From Scylla paramamosain (Eukaryota; Arthropoda; Malacostraca; Decapoda; Portunidae), in assembly GCF_035594125.1 (NCBI RefSeq), contig NW_026973727.1, positions 1-64,000 on the forward strand: a stretch of DNA of 64,000 bases, in the 5' to 3' direction. Within the stretch, counting starts at the first letter, position 1. The number at the start of each line of letters is the position of its first letter. Below, in pieces: positions 1 to 11,572 of this stretch. Below the pieces are notes generated by a model, which was not told the origin of the DNA, did not search any database, and worked only from the letters and a program-made list of their open reading frames with translations. Position numbers and translations under genes: made by a program.

Positions 1-159
1 CTTCCTTCCAGCCCCCACAGTTACTGACCTGCGACTCAAACACCATCACGGCACTCTCTTCCCTGTTAAACTTGCCGGGATCCATTGTAATGTAAGGGGT
101 ATTGAATGTGAGCGATGAAACGAGAAGGTAGTGGCAAAGGGGAAAAAAGTACAGGGGAG

Positions 160-253
160 CGTAGGAGAGACACCTCTCTCCACTGTGCCTGACAGCGCAG
201 GAGAGACACCTCTCTCCACTGTGCCTGACAGTCTTTCAGTGATTGAAAGACTG
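160..253. repeat. Two-copy tandem repeat of about 37 bases with internal palindromes
   Basis: GGAGAGACACCTCTCTCC followed by ACTGTGCCTGACAG occurs twice in tandem. Each unit contains GAGAG-ACAC-CTCTC. It is followed by the hairpin AGTCTTTCA-GTGAT-TGAAAGACT. Confidence 0.8.
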
Positions 254-1009
254 AGCATAACACATCTTCAGGGCACGTGAGTTGCCATGTATGACAATTT
301 GGCACTTTTTCCATGTCTTCTTATTTGAGTAGACATCATATCTTGTCATAATGAAAAGTCTAGTTTATCCATGTGTGTGGAGACCTTCAAGTTACAATAC
401 ACCCCACTGCTTTAAGAGTTAAATGTACATGTCAATGTTTTCTGTCGTGCCTTCTTTGCTGTGTAATGTTGTGGTGAAACGGTTAAATTCTGGACTGAGT
501 TGTGAGTCATGCAGCAGGAGTACAGATGTGTGTCTTCCCCACAGGTGGTAACACGGAGAGGAAGTGGAAGAAACCTTGGGACGCTCCCATAACTCAGGAG
601 CAAGAAATACACCTTACTGGAAACCTTGTGACTGACAGGTGGCGGTGACTGCAGGAACCAATTCAGGTGAACACTGTGTTTTGTTGCTACACTTGAGAAT
701 CCTCTATCCTAAATTTTAAAAATCTAAGTTTTTAATTGTCATGTCTTGTCATGTTTTTGTCCCACCAAAAAATTGATTACTAGAGCTTGATTTACTGCCA
801 TGGGAGGTATCAGAAATTGGCAAGTTGTCATTAAAAAAAAACTGGGGAAATCTAAAATATGCACCACTTTCATTCACTCCCAACAATTTTTGGATAAGGA
901 ATCCTCAACTGTATGTAATCAGAGTATTGTTGAGAGTCATGGTGTGTGTATGAATCCTTATGTATGTATGTACAGGATAAGAGGGAGGTGGTTAATAAGA
1001 TTAGTAAAT

Positions 1010-1100
1010 GCATGGAGGAGAGGCGTGCTCTTACCAAGATTAGAAGAGCAGTAAGTGTGAAAATAGTGGTACAGGATTGCAAGAGAGGCAGTGTGTGGGC
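1010..1100 (-). mobile_element. LINE tail fragment (same family as 9,020-10,600)
   Basis: Minus-strand reading gives LAILYHYFHTYCSS, the C-terminal RT region also present at 63,195-63,560. The nucleotide match between the two copies includes GAAAATAGTGGTACA. Too short to be functional. Confidence 0.65.
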
Positions 1101-1517
1101 TGGGTAAGTGCACATGTGGTGCTTTTGTTAAGAGTGACCGGGATGGATGAGTGTTACAGGTGTGGTGTGTTGTGGAGAGTTACTGAAGAGGGTTAGAAGG
1201 AATGGTCTGCAGTGATCAGTGTGAAATAAGAGGAGAGGATGCGTTGCTTGAGTTTTTGTTGCGAGATGTGCACGTGAGAAAGGTGTTTAGTGAAAAATAA
1301 GGTTTTTTGGGGAATTTATGGATATAGAAAGATAAATAGATATGAATTGTGGAGTGTTTCAGGATTGTTTGGGCCAGGTGATGGGCTGTTAGGGAGTGAA
1401 AAGTTTGTGAAAAGTAAAATTTTCGGCATTTGAGTTATAGAATTAGTGTGTATGTGTGATATAAGTTCATGTCTTAGTAACTTTCCGTCTTCCCCAAGTT
1501 GCATTACTCTTTTGCAG

Positions 1518-1677
1518 ATGTCTGTCTTGTGTTGGCGAACGTCCTGTCTGCAGTCAGGCCAGTAGTGCCATGTCGCAGGGTGTGACATCAGGTGAAGAGC
1601 CAAATGGAGAGTGTCTGCAGCCAGTACTGGGTGTGCTGATGCTGTACAAGTGTCGAGCCAGGTGCCACAGCACATGA
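1518..1677 (+). CDS. Candidate 3'-terminal coding exon, unknown protein
   Basis: The acceptor CTCTTTTGCAG is followed by an open frame of 53 codons (starting CLSCVGERPVCSQ, ending RARCHST) to TGA. An AATAAA lies at 1,771-1,776. The arrangement resembles a last exon, but no family was recognised and no upstream exon was identified. An opposite-strand ORF overlaps, so coding status is uncertain. Confidence 0.22.
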
Positions 1678-1835
1678 CTCCACCAGTGTAGTGTCTCTGG
1701 TCCAGGATGCACTGCTGTGTACGACTTGTATGTCTTTATAAATTTGTAACTATTCTTATTATATATGTGAAATAAATATATAGTTTGCTAACAGTGTGGT
1801 ATAATAGTGTAAAAATAAATATTTGATAATTCATG

Positions 1836-2028
1836 CATGCCCCAAAGGTAAAAAAAAAAAAAACAGGATTGTGCCCTCTAAACTTTTAAGATACCACTTG
1901 CACATAGAAGCCCCATCGCAGCGACTCCAGTGTCGGCTGGGATGGGGCTTCTATGTGCAAATGGTATCTTAAACTTAGTTTAGTAGCCAATCCCTGACTT
2001 TTTTTTTTTTTTTTACCTTGGGGGCATG
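1836..2028. repeat. Fold-back (inverted-repeat) element
   Basis: The left half (1,836-1,921) and right half (1,937-2,028) are near-complete inverted copies around a 15-base loop. Outer ends are CATGCCCC / GGGGGCATG, with A and T runs inside. The inner 36-base arms (1,886-1,921 and 1,937-1,972) differ at two positions. A transcript would form a long hairpin. It is most likely a fold-back MITE; a miRNA precursor is less likely because similarity extends over the whole arm. Confidence 0.75.
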
Positions 2029-2182
2029 ACCTCTCTTCTTCCCAGAAAGACTTTGCCAAAGATATTATTGACATGGCATAAATAACTATCATTGTTTTTT
2101 TTTACCTTGAGGGCATGGCCTGTACTCCCAGAAAGACTATTTGCCAAAGATATTATTGACATGGCATAAATAACTATCATTA
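2018..2182. repeat. Tandem duplication of about 80 bases
   Basis: Two copies of a unit running from a T-run plus ACCTTG(A/G)GGGCATG through CCCAGAAAGACT to GACATGGCATAAATAACTAT. The first copy begins inside the outer end of the fold-back element. Confidence 0.8.
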
Positions 2183-4026
2183 TGTTCAAGATGGTATACT
2201 GAATGTTTATTGTTTTAATGTGAATGTTAAGTGAATAAATACACAACAATAATATAAACATGGCACTTTTTTTCCTTATTACTGAAGTGCTGGAATGTAC
2301 AAAACTTATCCCAAGCCTGAATGAAGGTGGTGGTGGTGGTTGTTGAGTACAGAAGAGAGGGACTTACTATATATTCTTCCTTCCCAGACTGGAGTGGACT
2401 GGAGAACTCTTGCAGCAGGGCCTGGGAGCAACAACACTTGCCAATTCTTGTGTCCTTGCGTCAACTTGAGTGACCTTGAGCAACCTCTTCTTTGTGAAAC
2501 GTACCTGCAGCTCTCGTGCCTCCACAAGTGTTGAAGGTTGCCTGTCGGTCCCGCCATGACCGAAGGGAATTTTACGTGTTCTTCCTGCTTGAAATTCTTG
2601 ACACACTCTTCTTACTGCAACTTGACTCTTCCCTGATTGCTTTGTCCCAACGATACTTAATACCTCTTGTGGGGCTTGAAGGTGGTGACGCTCTGCCTCT
2701 TTTCCTGGTGAAGCTTGACTCCCTGACTGCAATGGAGTACATTGGGCCTGGCGTGACAACACTGTTTAATAACCAGGTGCTGGTAGAGATTCCTGTGGGC
2801 TGTTCATGGGATGATGAAGTGGAAGCTGCACACTTCACACCTACAAGGAAAACAGACCATTAGTTCCTAGATACATGAAGCTTGTTGTATGTGTTGTGAT
2901 TCCTTGTAATGTGTTTGATAACTGATTCCCTACAAAACTAAGACTACACAAGATATATGATGGGAAAATGGAGGAAGCCTGACAAGCACTGCATGGTATG
3001 GGAACTGTGCTGAGATTTAATATGAAATATGGCTAAATTCCATACTGTCATATTCAAGAAACAAAAATTGAAAGAAAGGAAAGCACCGGGTAGAGAAAAT
3101 CTGAAAGGAAGTACGGCAGTATAACGTTTGAAGCTGAGAAATGCGCGTTTGACAAATACGTCCCTATTATAATTTAAAGGCAAAAATTTGAAGGATGATG
3201 CAGAGTAGAAGAAAACACCAGATAGAAGAAATTTGCATGGCATCACAGATATTTCAATGGCATGACAGTTAATACACAAGTTTGAAAGATGAACCTGATT
3301 AAATATTTCTTATCTCTGCGCTCATGAAGAACACAAATAAAAAACTTACAATTTGAAAAGAAGAGTCATTTTAAACTTTGATCCGTACCTTTTTAAGTTT
3401 ATTAATTTTATTCATAGTTAGTTTATGGTTCCAGAGGAAACAACAATTTCAAATCTAGCCTATCTTTTTTGAAACCCACTGTATGATGAACACGTCATAT
3501 AAGGGAAAGAATTTTGTAGCCAAATACATATGAGGAAATATTATACAAGAAAATATTTATCAGATGAATAACAAATTAGGAAAAGAACTATTTGAAATAG
3601 GCCAACTTTCAGGTGAACTGGATAAAAAAAAAAAAATAAATAAATAAAAAAAATAAATAAATAAGTAGTTTAATAGAACAAAGCAGTATTAGAAAAGTCT
3701 AATGCAAATTTAGAATGGAAATGTGTGTGTGTGTGTGTGTGTGTTTGAGAAGGGGTTATGTCTTTTGAGTGCATGACCATTGTTTTGGCTGCCTGACTAG
3801 GTTTTTGAGTGTCACCAGATTTTTGGGTGCATCACCAGTTTTTTGAGTGCATCACCAATTTTTTTGAGTTCATCACCAGTATTTTTTGAGTTCACCAATA
3901 TTTTGAGTGCCACCAGTTTTTCTTGTGCCACCAGTTTTTTTTTTTTTTTTTTTTGAGTGTCATCAGTATTTTCTGCATGAGAGTGCGTGGGTGTGCATAC
4001 AGCGTTATTAAAGGTAGGTAAGTAGG

Positions 4027-4029
<3 letters not shown>

Positions 4030-4092
<63 letters not shown>
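4030..4092. repeat. (GT)n microsatellite
   Basis: About 62 bases of GT repeat, preceded by GTAG tetranucleotides and by several TTTTTGAGTGCATCACCA-like imperfect repeats (3,800-3,960). Confidence 0.95.
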
Positions 4093-4093
<1 letters not shown>

Positions 4094-4846
4094 TAATGAA
4101 TAAAGGAAAATAATGACCAATCATAGTTCACAAGCCAACTGCTACTCAGCACAGCGAATAAGCAGAGGGACCACAAAATAGCAGCCACGGACACACCAAT
4201 CCAACATGATTTTACGTGCTTATATAATATAATCTCAAATTCACTTCCTTAATTATCACCTCAGTAAGCTTAATCAGACGTCAATCACCTGGACAAACAA
4301 GCAACCAACTTACCATCTGGTCAGCATACTTCTCTCACCTGACAAGTTAAATCACTTTGCCTGCAGTCTAATCACCCTTGCAGCTTATTCCCTCGCTAAA
4401 TGCTAAGCTTCTATAACTTCCCATCTGATCAGCATATTCATCTCTCCCCTGATAAGCTTAACTACTTAAGTGTTGTAATCACCATCTGTTCAACCTAATC
4501 ACACCTACCAACCTCACCTGGTCAACCTATATCAGCTCAAGCTAATCCCCATTACCTAACGTGGCTTACCTAATCCCCATACCTGGACAAAACTAACCCA
4601 ATCACACCTATCCATTCTAATCCTCACGTATTCAACCTAATCATTCGCAATCTCAAGGGTTACACATTAATTCCATGCACTGAGTAATAATCTAATATTC
4701 TTATCATTACCATACTCTTACCTTCACTCCTTCACCGCCTCCTTCAGCCCTCCGCCACGAGACCACCGCACTTCGACCTTTCTCCCTCGTTGCGAGTCGT
4801 GAAAAGAGCCGAGCGGGGACACCAGGCTGGAGGAATACGAGACAAT

Positions 4847-5072
4847 GATCCCTATTCTGAAACACTTCTGCGCCGCACCTCCACTAAACTGATAAGACTC
4901 TAAATGAAGTTGCACAGGTTTTCAAAGATGTTTTAATGGTTCTAGTGACATTAACACGATTTCTATATTATTAACAGGAGAAACGCAATTGAAAACCCGG
5001 CTAATCATCTCTGTGGCATTTGAAAAAAAAAAAAATATGGTGAGAGAACAAATGAAGCGTTTCAGAATACGT
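4847..5072 (+). mobile_element. MITE-like element with inverted ends, copy 1
   Basis: The left end CCTATTCTGAAACACTTC is a near inverted copy of the right end GAAGCGTTTCAGAATACG. The body contains GGTTCTAGTGACA and CTAATCATCTCTGTGGCATTTG motifs repeated elsewhere in the window. About 225 bases with no coding capacity: a non-autonomous DNA element. Confidence 0.65.
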
Positions 5073-5212
5073 TGCTATATAAATTCTTTTTCTATCACTG
5101 GTATTAATTTGTGTGCGTTCGTATGTTTGCTGGCTTGTGTAAGTAAAGTTATTTAATTAAAAATATCGATGTTTTTTTTAAGTTTGTAATTAACGAGTGT
5201 TTGAATGATTGT

Positions 5213-5215
<3 letters not shown>

Positions 5216-5266
<51 letters not shown>
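5216..5266. repeat. (CT)n microsatellite
   Basis: About 51 bases of perfect TC repeat. Confidence 0.97.
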
Positions 5267-5270
<4 letters not shown>

Positions 5271-5519
5271 AAAATATTATACGTATGTAAGATGAACTCC
5301 CAAAATATAAGAGTACGATAAATGAAGTGATTCGGAATTAAAAGAAGTTTCTAACAGGTTATGAATGAGTTCCAGAACAGTGAACGAGACGACACATTGT
5401 TTCCTTAATGCATCAAAAGAAGAAGAAAAAAAAAAACATTATTAAGAAACGTCAAATGATCTTAGGAAACTTATTATACTGATTGACTAATGATAATAAT
5501 AACAGTGAAGGAAGGAAAA

Positions 5520-5760
5520 TAGGAGGAGGAGGAGGAGGAGGAGGAAGAGGAGGAGGAAGTGTAGGTTATAATAATATAGTAGGAAAAACGAGACAGTAAA
5601 TAGTCATAGGAGAGTGAAGGTGGTAGTAGTAGTAGTAGTAGTAGCAGCGGTGGTAGTGGTGGTGATTATGGTGGTGGTGGTGATGGTGGTGGTGGTGGTG
5701 GTTGTATTAGTAGTAGTAGTAATAGTAGTAGTAGTAGTAGTAGTAGTAGGAGGAGGAGGA
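5520..5760. repeat. GGA and GTA/GTG trinucleotide arrays
   Basis: A GGA run near 5,521-5,560 and a mixed GTA/GTG array at 5,620-5,760. Confidence 0.9.
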
Positions 5761-5880
5761 AAGGAAAATGAGTCTGGTTTTAATAGTTGCGGTACTTCTC
5801 CTCTTTCTTCTCTTCCTGAAATCCACAAACTTTAGACATAAAAATGGCGACAAGACACTTGGATTTTTACTTCCCCCACG

Positions 5881-6054
<174 letters not shown>

Positions 6055-6220
6055 TATAAGGAATATCGGTCCTTCCGTCTAGACAAATGAAGAAAAAAAA
6101 ATGAAGATACTGACGAGAAAGAAATAATTTACAGAATAATGGAGGGTGAATGAAATGTTAACATAAACACAGTTTCGTTCAGGAAATCAGTGAACGCCTC
6201 AGGACCAAAATTCGCAGCAC

Positions 6221-6331
6221 TTCCTGTCTGCGGCCGACGCGTCAAGACGAGCATGACTGGATGGCTGCCTCGCTATTTTTGGCGCTAAGTGGATGATGCG
6301 TCGGTGTGAGCCACTCTCCCATCTCCCTCCC
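6221..6331 (+). repeat. GC-rich dispersed direct repeat, copy 1
   Basis: About 110 bases beginning TTCCTGTCTGCGGCCGACGC and ending in CCACTCTCCC-type sequence. Over 90 percent identical by eye to 6,892-7,003. Confidence 0.85.
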
Positions 6332-6891
6332 CGCCTCCTGGTCGTGGTATTCTGGGCTGGTCCGCGGAGGGCGCGGGGCCATCCAGGTTTCCATTAAGGG
6401 GAGGCATTAACACGGTGCCCAAATTAGCCTCGCTATTCTGTGGAGGAGAAAATAAGCGGCATCGAGTCTTCATTAACATTATTTTTCACGAGATTTGGAG
6501 TGCAAATAAAATTAAGCTTGTATTTCAAGTTTTGCCCCGAGTTTTGCGTTGTGTCTGGGGAAGGTGATACCACGCCACGCTGTCCCTCCGCCCCGCGCCG
6601 CGTGTCACGCAGCGCGGCTCGCCACCCAGCACGACGCTCATGTATTATTGCTGCAGGGAAGTGCCTCAGGGTATCAAACATATTAAAAAAGAGATGCCAT
6701 TGTTTTCCTCCATCATTCTGTACCCTCCTTTTTGTTTTCCGTGTTGAATACCTGCATGTGTTGCACCCAAAAAATATCTCATAGAAAAAAAAGTCTTGCC
6801 TGGAAAATCACTGCGCTGGTTCGTGACTCGCTGTATTTCTGAGCGAGTGTGTGAGTCACTCGGCGTTTATAAACACCGAACAGCGGCCGAC

Positions 6892-7003
6892 TTCCTGTCT
6901 ACGGCCGACGCGTCAAGACGAGCATGACTGTTTGGCTGCCTCGTTATTTTTGGCGCTAAGTGGATGATGCATCGGTGTGAGCCACTCTCCCCTCTCCCTC
7001 TCC
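6892..7003 (+). repeat. GC-rich dispersed direct repeat, copy 2
   Basis: Matches 6,221-6,331 in the same orientation, 671 bases away. The intervening sequence is not repeated. Confidence 0.85.
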
Positions 7004-7555
7004 CCTCTCCCTTCGTAAATACCTGATTATTAAGGCGGAGGAGGAGATGTTTAAGAATCGAGTGAGAAATTAACACTATTTGTAAGCGACTGAGGAAAAC
7101 CATTAGAAGAAACATTACAACAAATTATTCATGGCAGATTCCTCCTCTTCCCCATCAATATTTTACGGCGGCGTAATTGCCTCCCAAACAGTAGGACGAG
7201 ACTTGCCGGTAAGGAGTGAAGCAGCGCCACCAAGGAACAGGGAAGAGAACCACGAGGCTGCCGTCACCTGCCATCATCTGCTGTCTGCCGCATCCCTCCT
7301 GCCTCTTCCTGTGATTGGGGTTGAAGGATCTTGTTTCTTCCACAACAAAAAAAGTAGTCAAGATTAAAATAAAAACCGAATAAAGTTATTTGGCGAGGAG
7401 TTAAGGCAGCGAGAGGAGGAGGAGGAGGAGGAAAGGAAGAAGAAGGTTTGCCAGTTGAAATTAAGCAGGATAGTTGAAATTAAGCAGGATAGAAGAGTGT
7501 AAGATAAGGGACCCCTTTGACTCCTATATGTTCCTAAATCACAGCAAAACTCCCT

Positions 7556-7558
<3 letters not shown>

Positions 7559-7610
<52 letters not shown>
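7559..7610. repeat. (CA)n microsatellite
   Basis: About 51 bases of CA repeat just upstream of the troponin C-like relic. Confidence 0.97.
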
Positions 7611-7611
<1 letters not shown>

Positions 7612-7640
7612 CCTTCCCCAGCTCTCCCATGCCCACACAG

Positions 7641-7722
7641 GTCTGTGCATGCCTTGGACACAGAGAAGGGCACCATCAATGTGGACACCATCTCTACCAT
7701 CCTGAGAATGACAGGTGGCAGG
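7641..7722 (+). pseudogene. Troponin C-like exon relic (first EF-hand)
   Basis: Between an acceptor (CCCACACAG) and a donor (GTGAGA), one frame reads ALDTEKGTINVDTISTILRM. It closely resembles the first EF-hand of decapod troponin C, the calcium sensor of muscle thin filaments. One residue of the EF loop is missing and the codons after the helix (TGGR) diverge. Retained splice sites argue for decay of a gene copy rather than a processed copy. The relic exon at 7,847 follows. Confidence 0.55.
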
Positions 7723-7788
7723 GTGAGATAAGGAGATAGATAGATATATATACATACTTTCGTTCATTCATTCATTTCATTTTCATTC

Positions 7789-7832
7789 ACTCCTCCTCCT
7801 CCTCCTCCTCCTCCTCCTCCTCCTCCTCCTCC
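7789..7832. repeat. (CCT)n array
   Basis: About 14 CCT units in the intron of the troponin C-like relic. Confidence 0.95.
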
Positions 7833-7846
7833 TTCTCCTTGTGCAG

Positions 7847-7961
7847 GCTCTGGTGCACTCTAGTTTGAGGAGTTCTTTGGCCCGCCAAGTTCCTTATTGA
7901 AGGCGATGAGGAGTCGCTGGAGGAGGTGAAGAGAAAATTTTCTGTATCTATGATAAGCAAG
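7847..7961 (+). pseudogene. Troponin C-like exon relic (end of second and start of third EF-hand region)
   Basis: After the acceptor CTTGTGCAG the sequence reads GSGAL, then a TAG where Glu is expected, then FEEF. In another frame it reads AKFLIEGDEESLEE, and in a further frame FCIYDKQ before a GTAAGG donor. Order and content match troponin C. One stop and at least two frame changes show it is broken. The intervening exon and the last EF-hands were not found. Confidence 0.6.
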
Positions 7962-8539
7962 GTAAGGATTCGCCGTTCATCTTTGACCCGTGTTTGGAAA
8001 CCCTTCACTCTCTCACCACTGTTTTCCAAGACTACAGAGGTGATCAGCTGGGTTGTCATGACTTTCTGCTGCTGCATCATTTCACACCCACACACACCAC
8101 CCCTCACCCTCACCCCTCACCCCTCACCCATATTTAAACCTTAGAAAACAACTGTAAGTTAAGGGAGTTAATTAGAGCAAGAAGAGAGAGGGAGGAAGAG
8201 AGGAAGAGGAAGAGAAGATACTGTTACTCCTTGCATAATGGAGACTAAGGAAAAGGAGAGGGAGGAGATAGGTGGAGGAAAAAAAAAGAGGAATGGGGGA
8301 GGGGTGTACCAGGCACCTCACATCATGTAACAATAGTGAAAATAAAAGGGAGGAGGTAGAGGGCGGTGCACCTCACACAAGTCCAGAGAAGCAAGGGGAC
8401 GCCATCACACAATCCGTCACCACCACCACACCACAGCAACGGGTGGTGAGTGTATTACTATAACAACAATGAAAGTTGAGAGGTTAGTGTCAATATTCAT
8501 CCTGTGCTAACACCACCACTAGTCTGTCATCACAAAATC

Positions 8540-8645
8540 CCCATCACTCACCACAAACACACCACCATTCACCACAAACACACCATCACTCACCACAAAC
8601 ACACCATCACTCACCACAAACACACCACAATTCACCACAATCACT
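8540..8645. repeat. Minisatellite of about 19-base units
   Basis: Five imperfect, contiguous units of the CATCACTCACCACAAACACA type. There are no unique spacers, so it is a simple tandem repeat. Confidence 0.85.
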
Positions 8646-8835
8646 CAGGGCTGGAAAAACACACATTTAAAAAAACCCAACTTTTTTTTTTATTATTTTG
8701 GGAGGTTTATTGATTTTTGTTTATTCTTCATATTTTTATGTAAATCAGTTTAAATAAGGAATTAAAAAGTAATCTAAAATAAAACAAAAGGTATGAAGTG
8801 TTTTTTTTATGTAGGAAGGGGACTGGCCAACAGCA

Positions 8836-9011
<176 letters not shown>

Positions 9012-9019
9012 AAAAAAAA

Positions 9020-10600
9020 TTTCAGCAAGAAGGAAAGGTAGATGTTGACAGACAGAGCTGAAAGAGTTTGACTAGGTAAGGTGCAAGCACGGAGGCACAG
9101 TTTCAGAGAACAATAGGAGGGACCCCATCAGGTCTATAAGCCTTCCGAGGGTTTAGGCCAGCGAGGGCATGGAAAACATCATTGCGAAGAATTTTAATAC
9201 GTGGTATGAAGTAGTCAGAGGGTGGGAGGAGAGGGAGGAACAAGCCCAGAATCATCCAAGGTAGAGTTTTTAGCAAAGGTTTGAGCAAAAGGTTCAGCTT
9301 TAGAAATAGATGTGATAGCAGTGGTGCCATCTGGTTGAAATAAAGGAGGAAAAGAAGAAGAAGCAAAGTTATTGGAGATATTTTTGGCTAGATGCCAGAA
9401 GTCACGAGGGGGAAGTTAGATCTTGAAAGGTTTTGACATTTTCTGTTAATGAAGGAGTTTTTGGCTAGTTGGAGAACAGACTTGGCATGGTTCCGGGCAG
9501 AAATATAAAGTGCATGAGATTCTGGTGATGGAAGGGAGGCTTAAGTACCTTTTGTGGAGCCTACCTCTCTATCATGTATAGCACGAGAACAAGCTGTGTT
9601 GAACCAAGGTTTAGAAGGTTTAGGTCGAGAAAAAAGAGTGAGGAATGTACGCCTCCATGCCAGACACTATCACCTCTGTTATGCGCTCAGCACACAAAGA
9701 CGGGTCTCTGACACGGAAGCAGTAGTCATTCCAAGGAAAATCAGCAAAATACCTCCCTCAGGTCCCCCCAACTAGCAGAGGCAAAACGCCAGAGGCACCT
9801 TCGCTTAGGGGGATCCTGAAGAGGGATTGGAGCGATAGGACAAGATACAGAGATGAGATTGTGATCAGAGGAGCCCAACGGAGACGAAAGGGGTGACAGT
9901 ATAAGCAGAAGGATTAGAGGTCAGGAAAATGTCAAGAATGTTGGGCGTATCTCCAAGACGGTCAGGAATATGAGTAAGGGTGTTGCACCAATTGCTCTAG
10001 GTCGTGGAGGATAGCAAAGTTGAAGGCTAGTTCACCAGGATGGTCAGTGAAGGGAGAGGAAAGCCAAAGCTGGTGGTGAACACTGAAGTCTCCAAGAATG
10101 GAGATCTCTGCATAAGGGATAAGAGTCAGAATGTGCTCCACTTTGGAAGTTAAGTAGTCAAAGAATTTCTTATAGTCAAAGAAGTTAAGTGAGAGGTATA
10201 CAGCTCAGATAAATTTAGTTTGAGAGTGACTCTGTAGTTGTAGCCAGATGGTGGAAAACTCACTCAAGAGCATGGGCACGAGAGCACATCAAATCATTGC
10301 GCACATAAATGCAGCATCCAGCTTTGGATAAAAAATGAGGATAAAGAAAGTAGGAGGGAACAGAAAAGGGGCTACTGTCAGTTGCCTCAGACACCTGAGT
10401 TTCAGTGAGGAAAAAAAGATGAAGTTTAGAAGAGGAGAGGTGGTGTTCTACAGATTGAAAACTAGATCTTAGACCACGAATGTTGCAGAAAGTTAATGAA
10501 GAAAAAGATGAGGGGGATGTCAAGACAGTTAGGGTTGTTGTCAGAAGAGCACTCTGACATGGGAGGACATTTGTGGTCCCCTCCCCAGATGGGGACTCTG
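9020..10600 (-). mobile_element. Non-LTR retrotransposon fragment: endonuclease to start of reverse transcriptase
   Basis: Minus-strand reading gives the endonuclease start (LTFCNIRGLRSSFQ, FFLTETQVSE, CCIYVRNDL), then broken connector sequence, then the RT N-terminal part (IKILRNDVFHALAGLNPRK, DGVPP). Similarity continues to about 9,020 with stops (LVKLFQLCLSTSTFPSC) and ends against an AT/AAAT microsatellite. Many stops and frameshifts make this an old, truncated copy. The same family recurs at 1,010-1,100, 63,195-63,560 and 63,915-64,000. Confidence 0.78.
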
Positions 10601-10646
10601 AGGCTGGTGTAGGAGTCACCATGAATTTTGAAATTATGAGTGAAAG

Positions 10647-10794
<148 letters not shown>

Positions 10795-11183
10795 TGTGGA
10801 GGTGCTTGTAGTTTTGTGTGTGGAGGAAGAGAGTTGTCTTTAGAGGGCAGGCTGTGACTGCCCCCTTGTGTTGTGAGACACAAAGAGAAATGTTCAGTGA
10901 GGTCACAGCTGGGTTTAATGATAAGTTCACAGCACCCCCTGAACAGTACTTTAGACCTCACTGGGGAATAATTATCATTTTGGCAGGTGCCTACTGCCTC
11001 CTCCAGTAAGTATGGTACTCTATTTCCTGACATCAAAGGCACCCTCCCTCTCTCTCTATACCATGCAGACTTAATTACACATAGGGTGGCCTGGAGATGG
11101 CCCCCCCCACACAAACATACACACACATACACACACACACACACACATACATACATACACGTACATCATTCGACTTTTAGCAA

Positions 11184-11184
11184 C

Positions 11185-11247
<63 letters not shown>

Positions 11248-11248
11248 C
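11184..11248. repeat. (AAT)n array
   Basis: About 20 perfect AAT units. Confidence 0.97.
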
Positions 11249-11473
11249 TATTTATCTACATATGTACCATGCCAGCAATCTCACACAGACTAACTCACAC
11301 ACACACACACTAAATAACAGACCAAAACTATGTCAAAAGATAATAAAAAGACAAATGGGCCAATTTCTTGGAAGATAATTAAATTCTTACAAACTGTCAA
11401 ATTGATTTTATAAAGGGGAGAAGTTGTCTCACCAATGCGTTGTGCTATTATTGAAGAGTGATTCATATAATAC

Positions 11474-11475
<2 letters not shown>

Positions 11476-11569
<94 letters not shown>
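11476..11569. repeat. (GA)n microsatellite
   Basis: About 94 bases of GA repeat. Confidence 0.97.

Positions 11570-11572
<3 letters not shown>

Noticed and set aside
1886..1972. Inner hairpin as a microRNA precursor
   Set aside because: Inverted similarity extends over the whole 190-base element including its A/T runs, which fits a fold-back mobile element better.
2367..2863. Overlapping open frames on both strands
   Set aside because: Neither strand shows a recognisable domain, and the Ser/Arg-rich minus frame looks compositional. It could be an unrecognised exon but cannot be supported.
8540..8645. Regularly spaced repeats resembling a CRISPR array
   Set aside because: Units of about 19 bases are contiguous with no unique spacers, and the DNA is animal nuclear; it is a minisatellite.
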